The notes under the pieces were generated by a model. It searched no databases. It saw nothing but the letters and a program-made list of their open reading frames with translations, and was not told the DNA's origin. This document shows, piece after piece, positions 1 to 11,111 of a stretch of 64,000 nt of DNA; position 1 is the first letter of the stretch, and the number at the start of each line of letters is the position of its first letter. The position numbers were made by a program, and so were the translations under genes. The stretch comes from Hofstenia miamia. Taxonomy: Eukaryota; Xenacoelomorpha; Acoela; Hofsteniidae. Where the stretch lies: the NCBI GenBank assembly GCA_900660155.1, contig CABFPE010000246.1:624305-688304 (forward strand), in the 5' to 3' direction.

Positions 1-2157
1 AAATTAAAATTAATTTTTGAGCAGGCCTGAATGTTCGCATGTTAGTTGTAAGTGCATCCAAATTTCAGTGTATAAATGGAAATCAGTCTATTTCCTTTCT
101 AATTACATGTTCTATATATATATGAAATATACATATCCCATCATTACCGGGCCGTGATTTGAAGGCCGGCTACATTAACCCATTACCCAACCTCCATTGC
201 AATTATTAGTAAAATTTAGCCATAAACTCGGCCCAGACTCGTAATTATTTGTAAATATATATAATTTGATGTGCATTTGCCATTACTAAGGCAATTTGTG
301 AAATAACTGCAATTCTCTTAGTCGTGAATTTACTTTGTTATGTATAATAAAGTCAATTGAATACACTACTTGATATAATATTGTAATCAAAGAGAAATAA
401 TGTATATTTAAACAATTTTAGATCCATTGTACACAAATTTCATAACCAAGCGCGCTCCGGGCTGATCAGGCCCCTTTCAAAGCACGCCCCGGTTATGACT
501 GTGATGTACATGACTACTATATTTTTATCAGAAAATGGCAGAGAAATGCAACTTAAAATTGTGGAGTCAATAAATTTATTTGCCTTAATTTCTGCAATAA
601 CTCGACATTAAATATATATTTATAGATAAATATATAATATAGAAAATTCTCATAAAACAATTATGAACTTCAAGAAATGGTTCCTTACGATTCTCTAAAA
701 ATAACAACTAATATTAATGGTATATCCGATCTGTACTATTCCTATAGCAAATTGAAAATATTAATAATTTTGTTTTGCAAATAGTGTTAAATGAAGATAA
801 TTTCCATAATTATAAATGCACCACCTTAAAACTTTTAGGGCCTTATACTTATACCAGCTTGTACTTGTAAAATTTTGGTAAAATCCGACATCTAACCATC
901 AAGATAATTAGCAATTTGACGTGAATTTGTAACTTTTCTTGCTAGTGTGCCCTAAATAGTAGTACTTTGTTCATTTGTGATTTCAACTCAGCACAAAATT
1001 TAAAATCGTAATACATCAGTAGAATCAACTAAATTCGATATTATACCCTGATAACGAACTTCAAAATAATAAAAACTTACCATATATTAAATAACAACGC
1101 AGCATACCAATTCCAAAACTTCTGCCAAATTAAATACACGTACTTTTAAATAATTCCAATATACTCTTCAGATGCCAGTGTAATACATTGCATTTCCCAA
1201 CTGCGCAATCATCTGACAAACTAAATTGAGAAACCAATATTAAGTAAATAAACACATTAAGAGCACAATGTGGTATTACAAAGGAATGTGGCCAATTAAA
1301 TAAGAAGCATATCAAAGCACACGGCTGCTACAGAATTTTATAATGATAAACATTATCCTAGAATAGTTTTAACCGTTCTACGTCGCGTGGGGGTGTTCTG
1401 TCACCCCACAGACGGGAAATTCCGGTAAACCAACAAAAACTTGACTTTTTGTATCAACCTAAATGCCTTATAATGGTTAATAGCAGCAAAGTTTAGCAGC
1501 TTTATTTACAACATTAACTGCTTTTCTATGCTTATCGCCATATGGGGTAACTTTATAACCCCAAGTTATTTGATCTCACAAATATTAAGAATACTGTATT
1601 ATCTCCAATCATTTTATATCGTAAATTGCATATTCTCCTTTCAAATCTCTAATGTTGCTTGTAATTGTAAATAGTTGAGGAAGTTGGTGATGAAGCTCTT
1701 TAATCATGATTTAAGTAATGAAGATATTTTGATGATGGTAGTTAATCTGGATTAGGAAATTTTGAATTCAAATATTGAGGATGAAATATGTTCAATTTTT
1801 AACCTGGGACCCGACCTGGCCTGTCTAACAAGGATCCATATCCATACTCCAAACCAATAAAAGAAGGATTACTAACATAATATGCGCAAAAATGTTTTAG
1901 CATAAAAGCATCAATGAAAACAAGACAAAATCAATGAAAAATACAAGTATAATTAGAATCTATTAGATTGAAGGATTTGACTTCTTAAATTGTTCCTTAA
2001 TTCTGTTGGTGTTCTTCCTCCCTAACAATTATTAATGGACCGCGACCCGATTTGTGCAAGAGTGCTGAACAATCCCACCTGTTGAATTTTTTACTTGACT
2101 GTCGGACGAGTTGACTCGTAACCACCCTGAATGATAGTACACAAATATTTATTGCAG
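1..2157. other. AT-rich non-coding DNA
   Basis: I see no convincing coding exon here. The stretch is strongly AT-rich with small GC-rich islands around 148-180 and 450-495, described separately as a palindromic repeat. A compact GC-rich inverted repeat lies at about 1387-1409 (GTGGGGGTG, then CACCCCAC), and another at about 1544-1562 (GGGGT, then ACCCC). Both could fold into hairpins, but nothing else suggests an RNA gene. Confidence 0.5.
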
Positions 2158-2444
2158 TATTAGGTCAAATCTGGAACATCTTCGCAATGCTGGACCATAA
2201 TTATGTCGATGGTCTAACTCAAATATCAACATATGCACCCTGGTTTGAAAGGAGCCATCATGAAACGTATTCAGTTTCTGTGATGTGTAATCTGGTTTTG
2301 CACTTAACCAATTACCATAAATGTGAGAATAAATTTCCCGGATTGGTGCACGAAATGCAGAAATTACTATTTCCCAATACAGTTACATTGAAACAAACTA
2401 GCTTATATCTAAATCAAGTTTATGACAATGCTATGGACATTTGA
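2158..2444 (+). CDS. Probable terminal coding exon of an unrecognised host gene
   Basis: An open frame runs from a plausible acceptor (TTTATTGCAG ending at 2157) to a TGA at 2442-2444, giving about 95 residues. It begins near LGQIWNIFAMLDHNY and ends with YLNQVYDNAMDI. Composition looks like a globular helical protein (spread-out W, H, C and charged residues), unlike the low-complexity spurious frames nearby. The residues before the internal Met at 2187 stay open back to the acceptor, which favours an exon over a small intron-less gene. I do not recognise the family and found no upstream exon. An accidental open frame remains possible. Confidence 0.4.
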
Positions 2445-4289
2445 TTTACTATATACAAGAGAACTTGCAAAGTTCATCAGTTAACATTATATCCCACAAC
2501 ATTTCATTTTGGCCATTTTTTACATGTATTTGAGCAAAGGCAAATGTTCTCTATTCTTGATATCTTTTAAGTATCTCAATGAGTACAATTTACATCAAAC
2601 TTCATAGAAGAAAAAGGAAAATTAACAAATGATAAGTCTTTATTGCATTGGTCACAAGGGCCGGAGATAGCAACATTAGTATAACATAAGTTTAACATTA
2701 TAAATTTTGCTTTAATATTTTTTACATCGTTCTTGCTATTATTTAACAAGCATTTTAAAATAACATTATAAAAAAGGTGTATTGAATGAAAGACTATTAA
2801 GAAAAGTCTGCATAAACAAATTAAGAAGCTTAAAGAAAAAAAGGCTTCACTTTATAAAGAATGGAGAAGATGTCTTTTCTCATGCAAATATTTACAAAAT
2901 ATAACAGAAAAGTATTACAAGCTTTCAAATTTTGTTGTAAATGCCATGCTATAAGTGAAAGAATTTATGTCGATTGAACACAATTCTTAAAATTTATTTT
3001 ATATTAAATAATATGAAATTTATAATGGCCATATTTTAAAAGTAACAACGTAGAAGGGTTAATAGTAATTCATTATGCTAGTATCATATAGGCCTATGCA
3101 TTATATAGATGTTAGTAAAATGTAAAAAATTCAATTTATAATCTATTGTTGTCCAAATACTGGTGTGGCTCTTAACATTTACATCTGTTTCCAACTCTAA
3201 GTTAGGTGTAGGCCCGAGACTTTTCTAACATTATATATAAGATTATCTAATTTATCATTGTGTGCTAAAGCATAAATTGCCTTTTTTTACATTTTCCTAC
3301 ACGATCTAACACTATCCAATCATTTTTAAGGGTTTCCAAAAGTCACTCCAACCTCTCTATTGTGCAAAGATTGCAAGGAATATTTGATGTAAAAAGTCGT
3401 AAATACTAACATACAAAAGGATTCAACAAGTGTTTAGAACATTCAATACTTTTGAATTACATTGTTTCAATTTTATTTTAAAATTTATCAATCTCGACAT
3501 TGAATAAAAAAGTAGAAATGCTTTCAAACTTGCACACTTATCAAAAAAATTTGCTGTACATTTCTGCAATCATGTATATTTTTATACAAAAACATTTTAG
3601 AGAAAACTTCGACCCCATTACGGCCCCAAATTAAAAAACTATTTCTTATTTAATTTAAAAATTAAGGAATATTTTGTTTAGTTTTAGAGGAAATCCTATG
3701 AGCATCTAAGGTTCACAACATTATATTCTTTCAGGGTGCTAATATATTGCACATCGAATAATACTTAAATTTATCTTCTTGCAATCTCTCATTAATCTTG
3801 ATAATTTAAATTTAGCTATTCTATTTTTCATTGTGAAATTTTGTTTCAGTTTCTTATGGAACTAACTATTCATAATATTAACAGAAATTGATTACAATAA
3901 ACGAAATTTAATCTGCCGGATTTACATTTGAAAATGTAAAAAACTTCTTAAAAATAAAAACGCTTCTTTATGCTTGTATTTTATAATATTGGAATGAACA
4001 CACAAACATAATTTTAATGACTCTTAATGCAAACAAATTAAAACACAAACTTAAGTTGAGAAGCTGATCAATACTACTAGTGATGTAATTATTTTAGACC
4101 AACAATCTAAAATATATTTATTTTTTTACTTACTTGTTTATTCAATGTTAAGTTAGGTTAAATGTCACAGCAATGTTAACTATAATGGTTGATAATGCTA
4201 CTTTTGTTTAATATATTTTAACTATCATCAACACAAACGTTCAATATTTCAATTAACTAAAAAGAAACAACTAATAAAAGTAATGTAAA

Positions 4290-4296
<7 letters not shown>
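2445..4296. other. AT-rich non-coding DNA
   Basis: No coding exon, RNA gene or clear transposon end was recognised. The sequence is uniformly AT-rich with many A and T runs. Confidence 0.5.

Positions 4297-4326
<30 letters not shown>
4297..4326. repeat. (TA)n microsatellite
   Basis: Uninterrupted alternating TA tract of about 30 bases, directly followed by the GC-rich palindromic repeat at 4340-4460. Confidence 0.9.
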
Positions 4327-4331
<5 letters not shown>

Positions 4332-4339
4332 CAGAGTTA

Positions 4340-4460
4340 GAATTGGGCCGGTTTCTAGGCCCAAGCCCGGTCTGGCCCAATACAGCTTAGCGCCAAATCC
4401 AGCTCGGCCCCTTTCAAAATACCAATTATACACCCAAGCCCAGCCGACACCAAATATATT
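4340..4460. repeat. GC-rich palindromic repeat (GGCCC family)
   Basis: A GC-rich island in AT-rich DNA. It opens with TTGGGCCGG and within 40 bases carries the mirror CTGGCCCAA, so the segment can form a stem; further GGCCC and CCCAAGCCC motifs follow. Related islands lie at 450-495 (both share GGCCCCTTTCAAA) and 5478-5525 (CCCCAAGCCCTGGCCAAT). Two of them abut (TA)n tracts. They are probably ends or pieces of a non-autonomous DNA transposon, but I could not define its borders. Confidence 0.4.
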
Positions 4461-4640
4461 TTCTTTTACGCCACTGATAGTCTTTTGGCTCATAGACGCC
4501 CACATGCACTGCACTATAAATTTAATTGTATGATTTGCATAATGTATTGGTTAATCTATGCATTTCAGTCCATCAACAATGCTAATTTAATTCTGTTGAA
4601 ATTCAAATTGCATAGTTAACCTTAATACAATAAACGTGTC

Positions 4641-4715
4641 TTACAGAGCCGTAGGCCTGGGGCTACGGAGTTCAACCCTTCCTGAAGCAGATGTGAGCCC
4701 CTCCTCCAAATGATT
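4641..4715 (+). repeat. Possible LTR-derived fragment
   Basis: The segment containing GCCTGGGGC and GCAGATGTGAGCCC resembles part of the LTRs of Gypsy element A (about 24415-24455) and of the solo LTR at 34313. Only this short piece is alike, so it may be a decayed fragment of a related LTR or a chance similarity. Confidence 0.25.
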
Positions 4716-5477
4716 GCAGTTGCCTACTAAATATTATTGAATGTCCAATTTCAAAAATTTTACCAATGAATACAAAAATTTTGGAAATTGTTTTGAATTT
4801 CTGCATAGATTAACCTTAAATTGTTTAGAAATTTTATAGCTTTTTGTTGGTTTCCTCATAGGATTGTTAAATCCTTTCATCTCACAAAATAATAAAATCT
4901 CAAAAATCAGAGTGCACATTGTGAATGAGGTGTGTCACCGCTTTCCATAAATGAAATTGCTTATATTTTAATATTTTGCTTAGATTTTTATGGAAAAGAT
5001 AAAAATGAGACTTTTGATAGAATTGTAATGTTAACTGAGATAATGGCGATTGATGGTATTGCTGACAATGATCTTACAATGTGTTTAATCTCCACAAATT
5101 TTATTATTAACTGACATGGCAAAACTTAACTGTCAATTTTACACTGAAATCGATTATTACAATTAGCCATTTGCATGTAAACAAATCTTATCAAAAGAGA
5201 ACCATAACAAGGACATTTATATTGTGCTACTCCTTTATCCAAGCATTTTTTAAAAGCTAATTATATATGAAAATTAAATTTCTGCAAATTTTAATTTGTA
5301 TATGTATTTTACACGTTTTACAAAACTGCTGAAGTTTTACTTAAAAATTTTCGCTACTTTTTACACGAATTTCATTTAAAATATTGTTAATTTATGTAGT
5401 GTTTTAAGAAAAATATTACTTTCCTGCATATCCAAACAATATATCCCTTAAAATAAGAGGCAATAAATATTGATAAT
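4716..5477. other. AT-rich DNA, no clear gene
   Basis: No feature is well supported. A short open frame (about 4982-5114, +) follows a possible acceptor TTTTGCTTAG and ends in a stop, but it is too short and matches nothing I know. Confidence 0.4.
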
Positions 5478-5525
5478 ATGGCCCGCCCCAATTACTTTGT
5501 CGAAAATCCGCCCCAAGCCCTGGCC
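5478..5525. repeat. GC-rich palindromic repeat, second island
   Basis: Contains GGCCCGCCCC and CCCCAAGCCCTGGCC next to a (TA)n tract. It resembles the island at 4340-4460 and may be the other end of one element of about 1.2 kb, or an independent relic. Confidence 0.3.
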
Positions 5526-5526
5526 A

Positions 5527-5565
5527 ATATATATATATATATATGTATATATTTATATATATATA

Positions 5566-5604
<39 letters not shown>
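5527..5604. repeat. (TA)n microsatellite, slightly interrupted
   Basis: About 78 bases of alternating TA with a few G or TT interruptions. Confidence 0.9.
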
Positions 5605-5606
<2 letters not shown>

Positions 5607-6300
5607 TAGATTCTGTAGTTTTTCTAAGCTAAACAATTATCCTAAACTTAAACATCCTACAAACACTATATGTTTCTACTTTAAAATTGAGAAGAAATTA
5701 CAAGAACAACCTTACAGTGATCCTAAATTTATACATTTCTGTAAGCACTATGTTTTCTAATTAACAATTTAGAAGAACTTTACAAGAAGAACCTTTGGCA
5801 ATCCTAAATTTAAACATTTATACAAGCAATATATGATTCTACTTAACACTTTAGAAGAAATTTACAACAATAACCTTTTGGTCATCCTAAATTTATACAT
5901 TTCTATAAGCAATATATGTTTTTTACATAACAATTATAAAGAAACATACAAAGACAACCTTAATGTGATCCTAAATACATTTATTTCTATAAGAAATTTA
6001 CAAGAACATCCTTATATGATCCTAAATTTATACATTTCTATAAGCAATATATGCTTCCTACATACCAATTAAGAAAAATTTCATGGCAATCCTAAATTCA
6101 AACATTTGTCTAAGAAAACAACATTTTGGTGATCCTAATTTTAAATGTTTCCATAAGCAATATATGTTTTCTACTTAACAATTTAGAAAAAATTTACAAG
6201 AAAAACCTTTGGCGATTGTAAATTTAAAAATTTATGTAAGCAATATATGTTTTCTACTTTACAATTTAAAATTTGTACAGGAACAATTGAACAACTATTC
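5605..6300. repeat. Degenerate tandem repeat, period about 83 bp
   Basis: The phrases ATCCTAAATTTATACATTTC, AAGCAATATATGTTTTCTAC and TAACAATTTAGAAGAAATTT recur in the same order at roughly 83-base spacing (about 5718, 5801, 5886, 5968 and onward), giving some eight diverged copies, some shortened. Open frames crossing the array only reflect its AT-rich repetition. Confidence 0.75.
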
Positions 6301-6481
6301 AAATTATAGATATATCAACATATATATATTACCTAGTGAAAATCAACCATTACAATATACAGAAAGACTTGCAAATCTATTCAAAATTTACACTTTTCAA
6401 CTTATATACATTTTCAAAATAAAATCAGTAATAATGATATAAATAAATACTTTACTTAGTGTTGAAATTATACACATCCCT

Positions 6482-6507
6482 TTATATATATATATATATA
6501 TATATGT
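6482..6507. repeat. (TA)n microsatellite
   Basis: Short alternating TA tract directly beside the 3' end of the LINE fragment at 6508-7001. Confidence 0.85.
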
Positions 6508-7001
6508 GATAAGTTAAGATAAGAGAATCTTTATTAAGAGAAGGTAAAACAATTAAATATAAACTGATGGCTTCTCAAAATAGCATCACTAAAAAAAACA
6601 AAAATCATACTATTTACAAACAATTGATAAACAGGCTAAGAATAAGTCTAAATTCTATTAATTGTGTAATTGCTATTATAGAATTTGTACTCTGTCCAAG
6701 ATCTTCCTGAGATGAATTTTTGCTTAAGAATAATTCTTTTCACACTATTTCGGAATTCTCTCAGTTTCTTAATTTGCTTAATTTGGATAGGTAAATTGTT
6801 CCATTGCCTTATTCCTACATTTATAAATGAGTTTTCTTTGACTTTAAGTCTAACAACATATTTTTTAGATCGTCTATTGAAAATTTTACTAAATTCAGGG
6901 AGCTTTATCTTATCATATGGCGGAATTTCGTTAGCGACTTTGAAAAATAATGTAGCAATATTGATTTGTATTAATTGTTGAGGAGAAGGACACGTTTCCA
7001 A
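6508..7001 (-). mobile_element. LINE 3' fragment (ORF2 C-terminus, TTATC-type tail)
   Basis: A minus-strand frame (6648-7001, about 117 codons) carries the C-terminal signature of non-LTR retrotransposon ORF2: GIRQWNNLPIQIKQIKKLREF, the usual 'WNxLP...I....FK' block. It ends with FISGRSWTEYKFYNSNYT, nearly the same as the LINE at 10179-10520 (YISGKSWLGYKFYNYDYS), so both belong to one family. About 140 bases of 3' UTR follow and stop at CTCTTATCTTAACTTATC (read on the minus strand), a TTATC-like tail. Reverse transcriptase and endonuclease are absent: 5'-truncated and non-autonomous. Confidence 0.8.
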
Positions 7002-7161
7002 AATATAATTTTTGGTGTTACTAGAATTTCTTTTGCAGACATTTTAGTAATAAACTTTTATTTATTATGCCATTTTTGCTGATATACACAACATTGCTAG
7101 GGGGTTTACATCACATTTGTAATAAATACATTGTTGACTAATAATTTTCCTATCCGTAAAA
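7002..7161. repeat. Satellite-flanking segment with a diverged second copy
   Basis: The stretch around 7110-7160 (ATACATTGTTGACTAAT, then TTTCCTATC.GTAAAA) recurs at about 12630-12685. This marks a dispersed repeat of which the satellite array may be an expanded part. Confidence 0.4.
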
Positions 7162-8117
7162 ATTCCATACATATCAATGCTTAGCTAGCCTATGTACAAA
7201 TTCGCTATTTTCTATACATTACATGCAAAGAGCAACATTTCGTTTTTCAAATACACTGCTATTTCAATGTAAAAAATTCCACACATTCTAATAATTAACA
7301 TCCACAATGGTTGTGATTAATTCGTTTTTCAGGGGCCTATACATTACATCCAAGGGGTTACATTTTGTTTTTTCAAATGCGCTGCTATTTCATTGTAAAA
7401 ATTCCATACATATCAATGCTTAGCTAGCCTATGTACAAATTCGCTATTTTCTATACATTACATGCAAAGAGCAACATTTCGTTTTTCAAATACACTGCTA
7501 TTTCAATGTAAAAAATTCCACACATTCTAATAATTAACATCCACAATGGTTGTGATTAATTCGTTTTTCAGGGGCCTATACATTACATCCAAGGGGTTAC
7601 ATTTTGTTTTTTCAAATGCGCTGCTATTTCATTGTAAAAATTCCATACATATCAATGCTTAGCTAGCCTATGTACAAATTCGCTATTTTCTATACATTAC
7701 ATGCAAAGAGCAACATTTCGTTTTTCAAATACACTGCTATTTCAATGTAAAAAATTCCACACATTCTAATAATTAACATCCACAATGGTTGTGATTAATT
7801 CGTTTTTCAGGGGCCTATACATTACATCCAAGGGGTTACATTTTGTTTTTTCAAATGCGCTGCTATTTCATTGTAAAAATTCCATACATATCAATGCTTA
7901 GCTAGCCTATGTACAAATTCGCTATTTTCTATACATTACATGCAAAGAGCAACATTTCGTTTTTCAAATACACTGCTATTTCAATGTAAAAAATTCCACA
8001 CATTCTAATAATTAACATCCACAATGGTTGTGATTAATTCGTTTTTCAGGGGCCTATACATTACATCCAAGGGGTTACATTTTGTTTTTTCAAATGCGCT
8101 GCTATTTCATTGTAAAA
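7162..8117. repeat. 239-bp tandem satellite, four copies
   Basis: Four head-to-tail copies start at 7162, 7401, 7640 and 7879, each beginning ATTCCATACATATCAATGC, with exactly 239-base spacing and no difference that I can see. Each unit is a dimer of two diverged half-units of about 120 bases: both halves contain TATACATTACAT.CAA, ACATTT.GTTTTTCAAAT, and CTGCTATTTCA.TGTAAAAA before ATTCCA. This is a higher-order repeat, recently amplified or expanded in assembly. The array tails off into diverged sequence after ATTCCATGCAATTAATTCG. Confidence 0.95.
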
Positions 8118-8617
8118 ATTCCATGCAATTAATTCGTTTTTTGTTAATATCCAATATACAAAACGAAAAATATTCGCCATACTCCCCACATTACAGGCGT
8201 ATGAAATATAGACTTACATCATAAAGGCAATTTCGCTTTCCAAATAAATTATGCATGCGACCCTATTAGTAGGATTTATACATATACATGCTTTCATTAA
8301 TACACTATTATGATGTTCGTTTTACAAAACAGTTTTTTCTCTGCAGTTCTTCTTGGTTTATACAGATTTTCGGGGGAGGTACACATTTGCTGACTGTTAC
8401 ATCTTTTGTCGACTTTGTACGTTTTTCAGTTTATTTAGTTTATGACTCCTGCTCACAGTCTTGTTGCTATCTTTTCCATTGTATTGTGTAGTTGCCATAG
8501 AAATGAAAATGCGTTTTTCAAGCAACTTACCATTCTTCTACTTGACATATTGCTGCACAGTCGATTCTCCTTGGGGCTGGATATGATTACCAAACATTAA
8601 ATTGGTCAACTCCATGT
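8118..8617. other. AT-rich DNA, no clear gene
   Basis: Decayed satellite-like phrases (AATTCGTTTTTTG, TTCGTTTTACAAAAC) fade out within the first 200 bases. Nothing else was recognised. Confidence 0.4.
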
Positions 8618-8730
8618 AAAGATCGCCTTCTAAACGTACAAATGCTTGTAAATAGTGTGCTATTCACGCGTAAAAATATAGACGCATGGTACTTAGAAGA
8701 CGGATCACGGAGAATTTTAAGAAAATTACG
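8618..8730. repeat. Dispersed repeat, copy 1
   Basis: CCTTCTAAACGTACAAATG through GCGTAAAAATATAGACGCATGG to TAAGAAAATTACG is about 80% like the segment at 9078-9195, in the same orientation. It is non-coding and probably an unclassified transposon relic. Confidence 0.6.
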
Positions 8731-9077
8731 AAATAATAATTTATAGGTGAAAAACAACGTTGATAAAATCACTTAACCGCATCATAAACTGCTATGACTT
8801 GAAAAATTTAATACATATTCAGTTAATATCATCCAATGGTACAACAAAGCAAAAATCAAGGTGTATAACTTATAGTTTGAGTAAGTTACTAGTTAAAAAA
8901 TAGCAAATTTAAAATGCATACAATTAAACAAAATTAGTTTGAAGTGCTAATTTAAAAACATACTCGATTAAACGTGAAAGATTATAATATAGATAGGTTA
9001 AAGTATCATCATACTTTGTTATTCGTGTGTAGCTGCATTTGAAATCAAAACGCATTGCCTTAAATTTTTGAGTTTTT

Positions 9078-9195
9078 GAGATAACCTTCTAAATTTACAA
9101 ATGGTTTGTAAAAAGTGTATTATTCACACGTAAAAAATATAAGCGCATGGTATTTTAAAGATAGATTGCTAAGAATTTCTAGAAAATTGTAAGCA
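9078..9195. repeat. Dispersed repeat, copy 2
   Basis: Diverged direct copy of 8618-8730. It shares TTCACACGTAAAAAATATAA (GCG.. in copy 1), GCGCATGGTA and AGAAAATTGTA. Confidence 0.6.
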
Positions 9196-10178
9196 GCCAT
9201 ATGGCAAGTGTTAGGTCGAATATTGCTAAAAAATACAAATATTAACCCATGCTCGATTAAAATACAAGAGTTAGAAACCAGAAATTTTAAGAACACGTGA
9301 AATATTTCAAATTAGTACAAATGATGAAAGCAAACAACATTAAATTCGGGGGATCAAAGACGTACCAATGTTTCTATGTGTAGCTTTACATGTATTTTGA
9401 GATTGAAATCAATTCAAAGTATCATCTCGCCAGGGCTAAAAATTCAGCTAAGATATTTCCGCCATCCCTTCATTTAGATTGTTGACTATGACTCCACAAT
9501 AGTATATGAATTCAACAAATCAAATTGATATTAATTGGCTTAAAAAATTCTATTTGACACCATCTTACACAAGCAAACAAAAAAGCATAAAATTGCTTAA
9601 AACACTTCAAATATTAGTTGAAATAGGAATAAATTCACCCCAGCACTACTATGCAAAATTCTAAGTGGTAAATAAAACCCACATTGAAATGCATCTTAGG
9701 TAAAATTCAAAAATAAACATACATGTACATGTATAACAAAAAACCATGAAATCAAAGCATCCATTTCATAGCTGAGTGTAAAACATGGTTAGATTGACCA
9801 AGCTTTCACTTCAATTTACCCTCATCAACCAGAATAACCACAAATTTGATATATGAAAGAAATGGTTTTTTAATATGAAACATTGCCAACCATATGTAAA
9901 ATGAATAGCTGAAACATCAATTTTCAATAGATATGATTCATTAAATAGAACAAAGAACTTTAAAAATACAATATTATTTCATTATTTATTTGCTGATTAT
10001 TTTTTTCTTTGTTTTTACCAAATTCACTGCCCCATTTTCATTTTTAAGCGTTTTTGTTTAGCAATTATAATCTCTATGGAAACTAGAACATGGCGTTTTT
10101 GGTCAAAATATATTTGTACAGAATTCACTTAATGTAGTAAGAGTTTAGATGATATGACAGCTTGTCATTTTAAATACT
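9196..10178. other. AT-rich DNA, no clear gene
   Basis: No exon, RNA gene or transposon end recognised. Confidence 0.4.
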
Positions 10179-10665
10179 ATGTTGAAGTTTTTTAAACTCA
10201 TAAAGAACTTACCACCTTTTAATATGATTTCTATGACTGGTTTTATTTATAAGCAGAACTGCAGATCAAAACATTTTACATGTATTAAATATAGAAAAAA
10301 AATTATGAAAGAATCATTGATTAATACCGCTATCCGAACTTGGAATTCATTGCCTAAAGAAATAAAAAACATTGAAAAATTTAGCGTTTTTAAAAGGCAA
10401 ATTAAAATTTACCCTAAACAACAGTATATCTCAGGTAAATCATGGCTAGGATATAAATTTTACAATTATGATTACTCAACAACCCGTACTGGAAATCTCT
10501 CATTAGTAGTTTTTCCCTAGCCTGTTAGATTTATTGTATAGTTATTTGTTGTTTTGTATGAATTACGTATGATTGTATATTTTTCGACGCTATTCAGATA
10601 AATTACCAGTTATTAATTGTCAATATTTCTCTGAATACAGAATATCTTATCTTATCTTATGATAT
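10179..10665 (+). mobile_element. LINE 3' fragment (ORF2 C-terminus, TTATC tail)
   Basis: Plus-strand frame 10179-10520 (113 codons) with the LINE ORF2 C-terminal block NTAIRTWNSLPKEIKNIEKF and the family-specific end YISGKSWLGYKFYNYDYS. A 3' UTR of about 130 bases ends in TATCTTATCTTATCTTAT at about 10642-10660, a short microsatellite tail typical of CR1/L2/Jockey-type elements instead of poly(A). It is the same family as 6508-7001 in the opposite orientation. 5'-truncated; no RT or endonuclease. Confidence 0.85.
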
Positions 10666-10940
10666 TTTAGAAATAACTAAACAAAGTTCTTAAATTCCTT
10701 TATCTTTGTTGTGTTGATAATAGAATTATCAGATAAATCCTCATTGTTTTACCACCATTTTGTTCGAATTTATACACTTAATATTCATGTAGCATTCATT
10801 TCTTTCACAACAATTGGTTGTGATGATAGCAATTTTTGAATATTTATTCATTAAATATATAATTTCATGCCTAAAATTTACCATGAACTTTCCTTTTTTG
10901 AAATGAATGGCTGATATCCAAACAGGTTTTTGTTGTTAGC
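10666..10940. other. AT-rich DNA
   Basis: No feature recognised. Confidence 0.4.
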
Positions 10941-10977
<37 letters not shown>

Positions 10978-11073
10978 CTAGAAAAGATTCTTTAGTTAAT
11001 AGTTTGCATATAATTATATAATATTTGCATACTTACTAGGATCAAAAAAACCTTCGGAATTTCCNTTGTTAGC

Positions 11074-11108
<35 letters not shown>
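10933..11108. repeat. Duplicated (TA)n flank around a single-N join
   Basis: TTGTTAGCAAATTATATATA followed by a (TA)n tract occurs at about 10933 and again directly after the single N at 11065. The 90 bases between are unique. This looks like an unmerged contig overlap at a microsatellite. Confidence 0.55.

Positions 11109-11111
<3 letters not shown>

Noticed and set aside
4257-4533. Overlapping frames on both strands through the (TA)n and GC-rich island
   Set aside because: Encode only Ile-Tyr repeats and palindromic repeat sequence.
4932-5114. Short plus-strand frame with a possible acceptor, as a terminal exon
   Set aside because: Too short, AT-driven composition in the second half, no partner exon and no recognisable family.
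5470-6442. Several plus-strand frames across the 83-bp repeats
   Set aside because: The repeated ILNLYISISNICF-like translation follows from the tandem DNA repeat; no start context or codon bias.
7162-8117. CRISPR-like regular repeats
   Set aside because: Units are contiguous 239-bp dimers without spacers, in an animal genome; it is a satellite.
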